64,000 nt of DNA from Leucobacter chromiireducens. Lineage in GTDB: Bacteria > Actinomycetota > Actinomycetes > Actinomycetales > Microbacteriaceae. This document shows, one piece after another, positions 38,188-46,714 of the stretch. The first letter of the stretch is position 1, and each line of letters begins with the position of its first letter. Made by a program: the position numbers and the translations under genes. The stretch lies in contig NZ_RPDI01000014.1 of the NCBI RefSeq assembly GCF_003917135.1, forward strand, positions 1 to 64,000. Direction: 5' to 3'. The notes under the pieces were generated by a model. The model did no database searches. It saw only the letters and a program-made list of their open reading frames with translations, and was not told where the DNA came from.

Positions 38188-38451
38188 ATGATGTCTCAGC
38201 TTCCTGCCTCCCTCCGGGTCCTGGCCACCTGGGCGGCGATCCTGCCCCTCGCGCTCGGGGTTCGCGCGCTCATCGGCCCGCTCGTCGCCGACTGGCCGGA
38301 GCCGCTCGCGCTCGCGGTCACCATCAGCATCGTCGTGCCCATCGCCGTGCTCTGGGCCGTGCCGTTCCTCATGCGCGGGATCGCCGCGCTCCGCGCCCGC
38401 CGGCTCGCGGGCCGTACCGCGCACCGCGGCGCGCCAGGGGGCGGCGCGTGA
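38188..38451 (+). CDS. Small two-helix membrane protein
   Basis: 87 residues (starts ATG 38188 or 38191) with two hydrophobic helices (about 10-28 and 42-66) and an Arg-rich, Gly-rich tail, so probably an inner-membrane protein with cytosolic C-terminus. DUF2798-like in outline (LPASLRVLATWAAILPLALG; two helices), but I am not certain. It is under the TetR operator and overlaps the next gene by 4 bases. Confidence 0.7.
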   Translation: MMSQLPASLRVLATWAAILPLALGVRALIGPLVADWPEPLALAVTISIVVPIAVLWAVPFLMRGIAALRARRLAGRTAHRGAPGGGA

Positions 38452-39392
38452 GGGCCCTCGTCCTCGGCGGCACGGGCGCCGTCGGCCGCGTGATCGTGGA
38501 CGAGCTTACGCGCGCAGGCCACAGGGCGACCGCCGCGGGACGCCGCAGCAGCAGCGCGCGCATCGACCTGTCCGCGCCCGCCGGGCTGTCGCAGCTCACG
38601 GCGGCCGCCGCGGGGTACGACGTCGTGATCAACGCGTCCGGCGTTGAGCTGCCAGAGCTGGCCGCCGCGTGCGCGCCCGCCGCCTTCGTCGACATCTCCG
38701 CGACCGGCCGCTACCTGGAGGCGCTCACGGCGGCCGTCCCTGCCGGCCAGTCGGTGCTCGTCGGTGCCGGCCTCGCCCCGGGGCTCACCACGCTCCTCGT
38801 GCACGCGCTCGCGACGCGGCCGGGCGACGAGGTCGACCTCGGCATCGCGCTCGGCACCGGCGAAGCGCACGGGCCCGCGGCGGTCGCCTGGACCGCAGGC
38901 CTCGCGGGGTCGGCCGTGCACCGCGCTCCCGAGCCGGGCGTCGTGCCGAATCTGCGTGGCGCGCGGCGGCTGCCGTCGCCCACTGGCGAGCGGAGCTACC
39001 TCCGAGCGGATTTCCCCGACCACGTCCTGCCCGGCGTTCCCACCGGCATCACGGTGCGAAGTTACCTCGCGACCGGCGGCCGGGCCACCACCCGCGCGCT
39101 CGGCCTCGTTGGCCGGTTTCCGCGCCTCGCCCCGCTGCTCGCGCGCGTGCCGCATTGGGGGAGCGCCGAGTGGTCCCTGGTCGCGGTGAATCGGCGCACC
39201 GGCACGGCGCTCAGCGTGCGCGGCACCGGGCAGTCGCGGGCGACGGGAGTGCTCACGGCACTCGGCGCAGCGGCGCTCGTCGCGAACGCGCCGGGGCGGG
39301 CGGTGAGCACGGCGGAGCTGATCCAGATGTCAGCGGTGCCCGATCTCCGCGATCAGCCGCGGCGCGGCGCAGCCAGCCAGCCCGCGCCCTAG
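38448..39392 (+). CDS. NAD(P)-binding protein, saccharopine dehydrogenase-like
   Basis: 314 residues from GTG 38448, which overlaps the preceding stop. The Rossmann motif is VLGGTGAVGRVIVDELTRAG (about 4-23). DVVINASGVELPELAAAC and FVDISATGRYLEAL are typical of the saccharopine dehydrogenase / NmrA-like group, followed by GLAPGLTTLLVHALATRPG. The C-terminal part (about 200-314) holds a conserved GTG-rich segment. Co-transcribed with the small membrane protein under TetR control. The substrate is unknown; an oxidoreductase on a hydrophobic compound is a reasonable inference. Confidence 0.8.
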   Translation: MRALVLGGTGAVGRVIVDELTRAGHRATAAGRRSSSARIDLSAPAGLSQLTAAAAGYDVVINASGVELPELAAACAPAAFVDISATGRYLEALTAAVPAGQSVLVGAGLAPGLTTLLVHALATRPGDEVDLGIALGTGEAHGPAAVAWTAGLAGSAVHRAPEPGVVPNLRGARRLPSPTGERSYLRADFPDHVLPGVPTGITVRSYLATGGRATTRALGLVGRFPRLAPLLARVPHWGSAEWSLVAVNRRTGTALSVRGTGQSRATGVLTALGAAALVANAPGRAVSTAELIQMSAVPDLRDQPRRGAASQPAP

Positions 39393-39661
39393 GCCGCGTG
39401 GCGGTCGCGGGCACGCACGCGCAGCCCGGACCCGATGAGCCGACGCACGAGCTCGTTCCCGCTGACGGTGACCGCACCGGCAATCACCAGCTGGGCATGC
39501 AACTCCTCGGGCACGTCGTAGTGATCGTGATCGAAGCCGCGCGCTGGGATCCCGTTGGCCGCCGCGAACGCGTGCAGCTCGGTGAGCGAGGAGTCGCTCA
39601 CGAGGTGCGACCAGAGCCGGTCGTGCGCCGGCCAGGCGGGCGGATCGATGAGAACGGTCAT
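39389..39661 (-). CDS. DUF4031 family protein
   Basis: 90 residues. TVLIDPPAWPAHDRLWSHLVSD at the start, HAFAAANGIPARGFDHDHYDVP and a conserved Arg-rich end match DUF4031, a small actinobacterial family without known function. The conserved His and Asp (FDHDHYDVP) could bind metal. It overlaps the convergent gene by 4 bases. Confidence 0.85.
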   Translation of the reverse strand: MTVLIDPPAWPAHDRLWSHLVSDSSLTELHAFAAANGIPARGFDHDHYDVPEELHAQLVIAGAVTVSGNELVRRLIGSGLRVRARDRHAA

Positions 39662-39695
39662 CCGAAGAGGATACGCCCTCCGGGTGCGAACTCGG

Positions 39696-40184
39696 TTATG
39701 CGGATGGCAACGCCGCCTCGATCGCCGCGACGATCGCGGGGTCGTCCGGTTCCGTCTTCGGGCGGAACCTGGAGATCTGCCCTGACGGTGCGACCAGGAA
39801 CTTCTCGAAGTTCCACTGCACGCGTCCCCGTCGCCCTGCGGCGTCGGGGACTGCGCGGAGCTCGCGGTAGAGCGCGTGCGAACGACGCCCGTTGACGAGC
39901 GTCTTCTCGAGCATCGGGAACGTGACCCCGTAGCTCGCGGCGCAGAACGTGGCGATCTCCTCTGCGGTGCCCGGCTCCTGCCCGAGGAACTGGTTGCACG
40001 GCACCCCGAGCACGGTGAAGCCCCGCGGCCCGTACGTGCGCTGCAGCTCCTCGAGTTTCGCGTACTGGGGCGTGAGCCCGCACTTCGACGCGACGTTCAC
40101 GATCAGCACCGCCTGGTCGCCGAACTCGGCGAGCGAGGTGGTGGTGCCGTCGAGCTTGGTGAGTGGAATCTCTCTCAGCTGCAT
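39696..40184 (-). CDS. Glutathione peroxidase family protein (thiol peroxidase)
   Basis: 162 residues of the GPx family. In actinobacteria these reduce peroxides with thioredoxin rather than glutathione. The catalytic tetrad is visible: Cys35 in NVASKCGLTPQY, Gln in FLGQEPG, Trp and Asn in QWNFEKFLV. GVPCNQF contains the second conserved cysteine. ATG 40184 was chosen because MQLREIPLTKLDG begins the fold; the frame is open further upstream. Confidence 0.93.
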   Translation of the reverse strand: MQLREIPLTKLDGTTTSLAEFGDQAVLIVNVASKCGLTPQYAKLEELQRTYGPRGFTVLGVPCNQFLGQEPGTAEEIATFCAASYGVTFPMLEKTLVNGRRSHALYRELRAVPDAAGRRGRVQWNFEKFLVAPSGQISRFRPKTEPDDPAIVAAIEAALPSA

Positions 40185-40387
40185 GCCCCCAAGCGTACGC
40201 GCATCGAGCTCCGGTCGCCCTGCGCATATGCTGAGCGGGGTAGCCGAGCGCGCTCGCATCGCGGGATCGCATCGCTGCGCGGGATCACGCCGCGGCAGCG
40301 CGGCGCGGGAATGCCGAGCCCGCGCCCCGCGTTGCACCGGGCAGACCGCACGGCGCAGCGTTCGCACGTGCCCGACAGGAGACCTCA

Positions 40388-40918
40388 GTGACCGAGCACC
40401 ACGCCACCCCACCGCGCTACGACGCCGACCTCACGCCCGGGATCGACGCGCTGAAACTCGCGTTCCGGCACCACCCGATGGGGGTCGCGGTCATCACCGC
40501 GCAGACCCCGGACGGGCCGGTGGGCCTCACCGCATCGAGCGTGTCGTCGGTGGGCATCGACCCGCCGACGCTCTCGTTCTCCGTGACGCGGGCGACGGGC
40601 AGCGCGGGCGGCGTGCTCTCGGCCGACAGTATCCTCGTGCACCTGCTCGACGGACGCCACGCAGACATCGCGCGCTCCTTCGCGGTGTCTGGTGCGGATC
40701 GCTTCACCGCTGAGCAAGGGTGGGCCGAGCTCGAGACCGGTGAGCCGTACCTGCCCGGCACGCGTGTGGCGCTCCGGTGCCGCGCGCTGCACTCGCTCGG
40801 GGTGGGGTCGTCGGTGATCGTGGTCGCCGAGGTCATCGGCGCGGTGTTCGGCGAGGTCGGGCCCGCGATGAGCTATCTGGACCGGGAGTTCTACGAGCTG
40901 GGCGAGCGGATCGACTGA
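40388..40918 (+). CDS. Flavin reductase family protein (FMN-binding split barrel)
   Basis: 176 residues from GTG 40388. ALKLAFRHHPMGVAVITAQ, GLTASSVSSVGIDPPTLSFSV and SILVHLLDGRHADIARSFA follow the Flavin_Reduct pattern, the reductase part of two-component flavin monooxygenases. RFTAEQGWAELETGEPYLPG and a C-terminal SYLDREFYELGE complete it. No monooxygenase is adjacent, so the partner is unknown. Confidence 0.85.
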   Translation: MTEHHATPPRYDADLTPGIDALKLAFRHHPMGVAVITAQTPDGPVGLTASSVSSVGIDPPTLSFSVTRATGSAGGVLSADSILVHLLDGRHADIARSFAVSGADRFTAEQGWAELETGEPYLPGTRVALRCRALHSLGVGSSVIVVAEVIGAVFGEVGPAMSYLDREFYELGERID

Positions 40919-40983
40919 CCCGCTCCGGCTCACCGACTCACCAATTCACCGACTCGTCAGCGGCTCAGCGGATCAGGCAGCCG

Positions 40984-42249
40984 TCACGCCTCGCCCACTA
41001 CACGGATGCCGACCGTGTCGAGGCCGCGGCGCTTGTCACGCCGCTCGACCGCGAAGCTCACCCCGGCGAGCGCGAGCCCGATCGTCGCGAGTGTCGCGCC
41101 CACCCACCCGGGGGCGAGATACCCGAAACCCGCCGCGATCACGAGCCCGCCGAGCCACGCGCCCAGGCTGTTGCCGATGTTGAACGCTGCGTGGTTGACC
41201 GCGGCGCCGAGCAGCTCGGCCTCGTGCGCGATCCGGATCAGCCGCGCCTGGATCGAGGGCACCAGCACGGACGACGCGAAGCCGACGAGGAAGGCCAGCA
41301 CGATCAGCGAGGCCGGGGTCTGCGCGAACGCCGCGTAGGCGATAAGCGCGGCGATCAGCCCGCAGAACCCCCACACGATCGTGCGGCTCAGGTGGCGGTC
41401 GCTCGCCCAGCCCCCGAGCAGGTTGCCGAGCGTCATGCCGATGCCAACGCAGGCGAGCACCCACGGCACCGCGCCAGCCGGCAGCCCGGCGACGCGCGTG
41501 GTCACCTCGGCGATGTATGAGTACATCGCGAAGAAACCGCCGAAGCCGATGGCGCCGACGCCGACCATGAGCCAGATTCGGGGGTTCGTGAAGGCGACGA
41601 GTTCCCGCGCTGGCGTGCGCGTGGGGTTGCCGGGCACGCGCGGCAGGAACGCGAGCGTGAGCAGCAGCGTCACCGCGAAGATCCCTGCGACGAACACGTA
41701 CGCCGCCCGCCACCCGGCGAGTTGCCCGAGCCAGGTGGCAAGCGGCACCCCGACGACGTTCGCGATCGTGAGGCCGGAGAGCGCGAGCGCGATGCCCTGC
41801 CCCTGCTTTCCCGGCCCCATGAGTCGCGCGGCGAGGAGCGACGCGACGCCGAAGTAGGCGCCGTGCGGGAGGGCCGCGACGAATCTGGCGATCGCGAGCG
41901 AGCCGAACGCCGGCATGAGCGCGGACGCGAGGGAGCCGAGCACGAACACACCGAGCAGCCAGAAGGTGAGGGTGGACTGCGACATCCGCGACGCCGCGAT
42001 CGCAACCGTCGGGGCGCCGACCACGACGCCGAGCGCGTAGCTCGTGATCAGGATTCCCGCGCGGGCGATCTCGACCTCGGGGGCTGACGCGAATCCGGGG
42101 AGCAGATCCTCCGCGATCGTCGGCAGCAGCCCCATCGTCGCGAACTCGGTCACCCCGATCCCGAACCCGCCGAGGGCGAGCGCGAAGAGCGCGATGGCGC
42201 GACGGTGTGGCGCGAGAACGGGTCGTGTTGGCTGGGAGGGGGAACGCAC
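40984..42249 (-). CDS. MFS transporter (AraJ/YdhP-like exporter)
   Basis: 421 residues with twelve membrane helices. The N-terminal helix has ALGGFGIGVTEFATMGLLP and helix 2-3 loop is short, as in the DHA1 sugar/drug exporter group. A characteristic run is LMGPGKQGQGIALALSGLTIANVVGVPLA. The second half begins about residue 225 (RIWLMVGVGAIGFGGFFAMYSYIAEVT). The family exports sugars, drugs or purines; no substrate can be assigned. It lies 34 bases after the MBL hydrolase gene on the same strand. Confidence 0.88.
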   Translation of the reverse strand: MRSPSQPTRPVLAPHRRAIALFALALGGFGIGVTEFATMGLLPTIAEDLLPGFASAPEVEIARAGILITSYALGVVVGAPTVAIAASRMSQSTLTFWLLGVFVLGSLASALMPAFGSLAIARFVAALPHGAYFGVASLLAARLMGPGKQGQGIALALSGLTIANVVGVPLATWLGQLAGWRAAYVFVAGIFAVTLLLTLAFLPRVPGNPTRTPARELVAFTNPRIWLMVGVGAIGFGGFFAMYSYIAEVTTRVAGLPAGAVPWVLACVGIGMTLGNLLGGWASDRHLSRTIVWGFCGLIAALIAYAAFAQTPASLIVLAFLVGFASSVLVPSIQARLIRIAHEAELLGAAVNHAAFNIGNSLGAWLGGLVIAAGFGYLAPGWVGATLATIGLALAGVSFAVERRDKRRGLDTVGIRVVGEA

Positions 42250-42283
42250 CCGGGAATCCTACCCGGCGCGCGTGTCCCGCGTG

Positions 42284-42931
42284 TTACGAGCGCTGCGCGA
42301 GCCAGGCCTCGAGGGCTGGCTGCTCGAGACCGATGCTGGTGTGCTCGCCGTGCCCCGGCTGCACAGTGAGGTCGGCCGGGAGCGTGAAGAGCTGGCTGCG
42401 GATCGACTCGACGAGCTGCGGGAAGCTGGAGTAGTCCCAGCGTGTCGCCCCGGGGCCGCCCTGGAAGAGCGTATCGCCGGAGAAGACGGTGTCGAGCGCT
42501 GGCGCGACGAAGCACACCGAGCCGGGCGTGTGGCCCGGCGTGTGCCTGGTAATGAGCTCGACGTCGCCGACCTGGAATGTTGCGCCCTCCGCGAGTTCGA
42601 AGTCGGGAAGCGCGTCCCCATGCGTCTCTCGCCAGAGGAACAGGTCGTCGGGGTGCAGGTAGACGTGCGTGTCGAGCGACTGCGCGACCTCGACCGCGGC
42701 GTTCACGTGGTCCTCGTGCCCGTGCGTGAGCAGCAAGCCGAGCACCTCGCGCTCACCGACCGCGGCGACGATGGCCGCCGCCTCGTGCGCGGCGTCGATG
42801 ATGAGCACCCGCTCGTCGTCTCCCACGAGCCACACATTATTCTCGAGCGCGATGCCCGCCTCGGGGTAGCCCGGTCGCCCAGCCCCGATGAACCGGCTCG
42901 TACGAATGCGTTCAATTGACACGACGGTCAT
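42284..42931 (-). CDS. MBL-fold metallohydrolase (glyoxalase II-like)
   Basis: 215 residues. The zinc-binding motif is LLTHGHEDHV (about 68-77). Further ligands are HTPGHTPGS (about 128) and VFSGDTLF (Asp), and VQPGHGEHT near the end. The overall plan fits small hydroxyacylglutathione-hydrolase-like enzymes in actinobacteria that act on mycothiol or related thioesters. Substrate unproven. The start ATG 42931 has AAGGGCATG-type purines upstream. Possibly co-transcribed with the MFS gene. Confidence 0.87.
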   Translation of the reverse strand: MTVVSIERIRTSRFIGAGRPGYPEAGIALENNVWLVGDDERVLIIDAAHEAAAIVAAVGEREVLGLLLTHGHEDHVNAAVEVAQSLDTHVYLHPDDLFLWRETHGDALPDFELAEGATFQVGDVELITRHTPGHTPGSVCFVAPALDTVFSGDTLFQGGPGATRWDYSSFPQLVESIRSQLFTLPADLTVQPGHGEHTSIGLEQPALEAWLAQRS

Positions 42932-43025
42932 GCCCTTGCCTTCTCTCTTCTCGTGATGCGATGATTCCGGGCGGTCATGGTGGTCCGTTCTGCATCGGCG
43001 CCCGGGGCCGAGCCAGGAAATAGGA

Positions 43026-43072
43026 GGAGGGGCGCCCCCGAGCGGATGTCATCCGATCGAGAGCGCCCCTCC
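43026..43072 (-). terminator. Hairpin after the universal stress protein gene
   Basis: Ten-bp arms (43026-43035 with 43063-43072) enclose a smaller internal hairpin. It lies 30 bases after the Usp stop codon on the minus strand, with no T-tract. Confidence 0.7.
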
Positions 43073-43101
43073 CCGGCACACGCAGTGCCGCGGCGCTCAG
43101 A

Positions 43102-43950
43102 TTAGTCCGCGCGAGTAACGATCACGGGGCACGGGAGCGCCTGGAGCACACCGTGGCTCACCGAACCGAGCAGCAGCCGGGAGATCCCCCCGCGGCCGCG
43201 GCTGCCGACGACGAGCAGTTCGGCGCCCTGCGCCACCTGCACGAGCGCGGCGACCGGCGGCGACTGCACGATCTCGCGCCGCACCTCGAGGTCGGGGTAG
43301 CGCTCCGCGAGCCCGGCAACGCCGATCGCGATCGCCTCCTCCGCTGCGCTGCGCTGCGAGTCGACGAGCTCCTCGCTCCACAGGTACTCAAGACCCGGGG
43401 TGAGCGGGGGCATCCACGCGTACACGGCGATGAGCGGCACCCCGCGGAACGAGGCCTCCTCGGCGGCATACGCGATCGCGCGCTGCGACGCCTCCGAGCC
43501 GTCAATACCGACGACGACCCCGGCGTTCGGCTGCACGTTCGTCGCGGGGATCACCGCGACGGGGCAGTGCGCCGTCGCGGCAACCTTCACGGCGCGCGTG
43601 CCGAAGAACGAGCCAGAGAAGCGGCTCCCGCCGTGCTCACCAAGGATCAGGAGATCCGCCTGCTTCGAGGCTTCCTCGACCTCCGCGATCGGGTGGCCGA
43701 CCACGGCGGACCCGTCGATCTCGCCGACATAACCGAGGCTGCGCGCGTGGGCGATCTCGGCCTGCAGCATCTGCTCGGACGCCTTCTGCGCCTCGGACAG
43801 GAACGCGACGCTCTCCGACAGGAACGAGTCGTCTGCGACGTGGAGCAGGCGGACACTCGCCCCACGCTCGGTTGCGCGGGCGAGTCCCCACGCGAGCGCA
43901 ACGCGGCTCTGCTCCGATCCGTCGACTCCGATGAGGTACTTCTCCGACAT
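43102..43950 (-). CDS. Universal stress protein with two Usp domains
   Basis: 282 residues in two tandem UspA domains (about 1-140 and 150-282). Each begins with an acidic strand (YLIGVDGSEQSRVALAWG; VVVGIDGSEASQRAIAYA). The ATP-binding glycine motifs are LGEHGGSRFSGSFFGTRA and VGSRGRGGISRLLLGSVSH. Tandem Usp proteins of this size are common in actinobacteria and often respond to hypoxia or stationary phase. AAAGGACCG precedes the ATG. Confidence 0.93.
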   Translation of the reverse strand: MSEKYLIGVDGSEQSRVALAWGLARATERGASVRLLHVADDSFLSESVAFLSEAQKASEQMLQAEIAHARSLGYVGEIDGSAVVGHPIAEVEEASKQADLLILGEHGGSRFSGSFFGTRAVKVAATAHCPVAVIPATNVQPNAGVVVGIDGSEASQRAIAYAAEEASFRGVPLIAVYAWMPPLTPGLEYLWSEELVDSQRSAAEEAIAIGVAGLAERYPDLEVRREIVQSPPVAALVQVAQGAELLVVGSRGRGGISRLLLGSVSHGVLQALPCPVIVTRAD

Positions 43951-44008
43951 GTGCGGTCCTTTCTCTCGGGGTGTTTCGTAAGCGCTGCCGCGCGGCGCGG
44001 CGACGCGG

Positions 44009-45448
44009 TTAGGCCGTCAGCGCCGGCAGGTGGGCTGGGTGGCTGCCAGCGAGCTGCTCCATGACGCGGACCACCTGGCAGCTGTAGCCATACTCGTTGT
44101 CGTACCACACGTAGAGCACCGCGGTGTCCCCGGTGACGATCGTGGCGAGGCCGTCGACGATGCCGGCGCGGTTCGCGCCAACGAAGTCGGTGGACACGAT
44201 CTCGGGCGACTCGACGTAGTCGATCTGCGTGCGCAGCGCGCCCGTCAGCGAGACCTGCTCGAGGAACGCGTTGATCTCCTCCGCGGTGGTCTCGCGCTCA
44301 AGCTGGAGGTTGAGCACCGCCATCGACACGTCGGGGGTGGGAACGCGGATCGCGTTGCCGGTGAGCTTGCCCTCGAACTCGGGCAGCGCCTTCGACACGG
44401 CCTTCGCAGCGCCCGTCTCGGTGAGCACCATGTTGAGCGCCGCCGAGCGTCCGCGGCGATCGCCCTTGTGGAAGTTGTCGATGAGGTTCTGATCGTTGGT
44501 GTACGCGTGCACCGTCTCGACGTGGCCGCGCTTCACCCCGAACTCGTCGTTGATGACCTTGAGCACCGGCGTGATCGCGTTCGTCGTGCAGGACGCCGCC
44601 GACACGATCGTGTCCGCGTCGGTGATCTTGTCGTTGTTGACGCCGTAGACGACGTTCAGCATGTCGCCCTTGCCGGGAGCCGTGAGCAGCACGCGGGCGA
44701 TGCCCTGGTTCTGCAGGTGCTGGCCGAGGCCCTCGGCGTCGCGCCAGCGTCCCGTGTTGTCCACGAGGATCGCGTCCTCGATGCCGTACTGCGTGTAGTC
44801 GACGCTCGCCGGGTCGTTCGAGTAGATGACCTGGATGCGCACGCCGTTCGCGAGGATCGCGTCCTCGTCCTCGAGCACGGTGATCGTGCCGTTGAACGGG
44901 CCGTGCACCGAGTCGCGGCGCAGCAGGTTCGCGCGCTTCTGCAGGTCGTTCTCCGAGCCCTTGCGCACCACGATCGCGCGCAGGTTCAGCCCGTTGCCCG
45001 AGCCCGAGTGGTCGATGATGATGCGCGCGAGGAGGCGGCCGATCCGGCCGAAGCCGTAGAGCACCACGTCGGTGCCGGTACCCGGCGTCGCCTCGAAGGC
45101 CGGCGCGAGCACCTCGCGCAGGTACGCGGCGAGATCCGAGCTGCCCGAGGTGCGGAAGCCGTTGGCGAGCAGCGCGAGATCGACGGAAACGGGGCCGGGC
45201 TGCAGCTCGGCCAGCGTCTCAACGATCGCCGACGTCTCAGCGAGGGGAAGTTCGACGTCGTCGATCTTTCGCGCCGAGCGGTGCGCGCGGATGATGTCGA
45301 CGGAGGAACGGCCGATGAGGCTGCGGCCGTGCACCGACATCACCACATCGTGGTCTCGGTACAGCTGACCGATCAGCGGAATCATCCGCTCTGCGAGTTC
45401 CTGCTTCGCCTTCCAAGCTTCGAGGTGAGCATCAGCACGCTGATTCAT
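44009..45448 (-). CDS. gap: Glyceraldehyde-3-phosphate dehydrogenase, long form
   Basis: 479 residues, about 140 longer than the classic GAPDH. Residues 1-127 are an extra helical domain (MNQRADAHLEAWKAKQELAE ...), then the Rossmann motif LYGFGRIGRLLA (130-141) and catalytic Cys287 in SAASCTTNAITPV, His later in HKGDRRGRSAALN. Long GAPDHs of this kind (as GapX in corynebacteria) are usually NADP-linked and gluconeogenic; that is family inference. The start is ATG 45448; the frame runs on upstream without similarity. A separate glycolytic Gap may lie elsewhere. Confidence 0.93.
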   Translation of the reverse strand: MNQRADAHLEAWKAKQELAERMIPLIGQLYRDHDVVMSVHGRSLIGRSSVDIIRAHRSARKIDDVELPLAETSAIVETLAELQPGPVSVDLALLANGFRTSGSSDLAAYLREVLAPAFEATPGTGTDVVLYGFGRIGRLLARIIIDHSGSGNGLNLRAIVVRKGSENDLQKRANLLRRDSVHGPFNGTITVLEDEDAILANGVRIQVIYSNDPASVDYTQYGIEDAILVDNTGRWRDAEGLGQHLQNQGIARVLLTAPGKGDMLNVVYGVNNDKITDADTIVSAASCTTNAITPVLKVINDEFGVKRGHVETVHAYTNDQNLIDNFHKGDRRGRSAALNMVLTETGAAKAVSKALPEFEGKLTGNAIRVPTPDVSMAVLNLQLERETTAEEINAFLEQVSLTGALRTQIDYVESPEIVSTDFVGANRAGIVDGLATIVTGDTAVLYVWYDNEYGYSCQVVRVMEQLAGSHPAHLPALTA

Positions 45449-45659
45449 GTGAATGGAGGATTCCTTCCAAACGGTGTGAAGAGGGATCGGCCTGCCCGCC
45501 GGTACGCTGTCGCGCCACCTCCAGTATCCCACGCGCATGACGCTGTGTGACACCACGATTACCGCGTGGCCGAAGAGATGACAGAGGCTTGAGGTGTTCG
45601 GCTGGAGCACTGCCTCGCAGCCACCACTGATTCGATCGCACCGAGCCAAGGAAACCCCC

Positions 45660-46559
45660 ATGACGTTCATCAAGCGCCGCGCATTCGCCGCCTCGCTCAC
45701 CGCACTCGCACTCGCCTCAACCGCCGCGCTCGCCGGCTGCGCTCCCGCTGCGGACAGCGCAGCGGACGAGACCGTCAAGATCGGCGTCGTGCCGGGCGGA
45801 CAGCCTTACTGGGACACGTTCGTCGACGCGGCAGCCGAGGAAGGCATCACCGTCGAGATCGTCGACTTCGACGAGTACCCGCAGCCGAACCCCCTGCTCA
45901 GCCAGGGCGAGCTCGACCTCAACCAGTTCCAGCACCTGCCGTACCTCGCGAGCTACAACGTCGACTCCGACGACACGCTCGTGCCGATCGGCTCGACCGT
46001 CATCTACCCGCTGAACCTGTTCTCGGACAAGTACACCTCGGCGGAGGACATCCCCGAGGGCGCGACCATCGCGGTGCCGAACGACGAGTCGAACCGTGCG
46101 CGCGCACTCCTCGTGCTGCAGAAGCTCGGCCTGCTCGAGCTCAAGGACGGCGGCAACTCCGGCTCCACCGTCGAGGACATCATCGCGGAGAAGTCCAAGG
46201 TGAAGGTGACGGAGCTCGACGCCGCAGCGATCCCCGGGGCCCTCCCGGACGTCGACGCCGGGGTCGTGAACAACGACTTCGTCGAGCCGGCCGGTCTGAA
46301 GTTCGAGGACTCGCTCGGCGCCGACAGCGCTGAGGACGAGGCGGCCGCGCCGTACACGAACATCTTCGTGGCCCGCGCCGAGGACAAGGACAACGAGACG
46401 TACCTGAAGCTCGTCGAGATCTACCAGAACAACGCCGACGTGCAGGCGGCGCTGAAGGACTACGTCGGCGAGGGTGCCGTGCCGGTGAAGACCCCGGTCG
46501 CTGAGCTCGAGAAGCTGCTCACCGAGGCCGAGGACGCGTACCGCGCGGCAGCCGAGTAG
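45660..46559 (+). CDS. metQ: Methionine-binding lipoprotein of the MetNIQ importer
   Basis: 299 residues, an exported solute-binding lipoprotein. The signal has KRR, a hydrophobic core and the lipobox LAGC with Cys27. The mature NlpA/MetQ domain contains KIGVVPGGQPYWDTFVDAA, VDFDEYPQPNPLLSQGELDLNQFQHLPYL and NNDFVEPAG. First gene of metQ-metN-metI. The start ATG 45660 has a modest ribosome-binding site (CAAGGAAACC). Confidence 0.94.
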   Translation: MTFIKRRAFAASLTALALASTAALAGCAPAADSAADETVKIGVVPGGQPYWDTFVDAAAEEGITVEIVDFDEYPQPNPLLSQGELDLNQFQHLPYLASYNVDSDDTLVPIGSTVIYPLNLFSDKYTSAEDIPEGATIAVPNDESNRARALLVLQKLGLLELKDGGNSGSTVEDIIAEKSKVKVTELDAAAIPGALPDVDAGVVNNDFVEPAGLKFEDSLGADSAEDEAAAPYTNIFVARAEDKDNETYLKLVEIYQNNADVQAALKDYVGEGAVPVKTPVAELEKLLTEAEDAYRAAAE

Positions 46560-46714
46560 GGCACGACGCACGGACTCACCACCGCATCAGGATCGGGGCG
46601 CGCGAGGGAACTCGGCGCCCCGATTCGTGCGTCACCCGCAGTTCCGGGGAGAATGGGTGACGGCGTGGCGGTGCTACGCGCGGCGCGGGCCGGCCACAAA
46701 CGAGAGGAACGCAC

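Noticed and set aside
40918-40975. Short CACCGACTC-like repeats after the flavin reductase gene
   Set aside because: Only a few imperfect copies, too short to call a repeat array or CRISPR.
45449-45659. SAM-type riboswitch upstream of metQ
   Set aside because: A methionine importer could be S-box controlled, but I could not find the conserved SAM-I, SAM-II or SAM-IV core in this leader.
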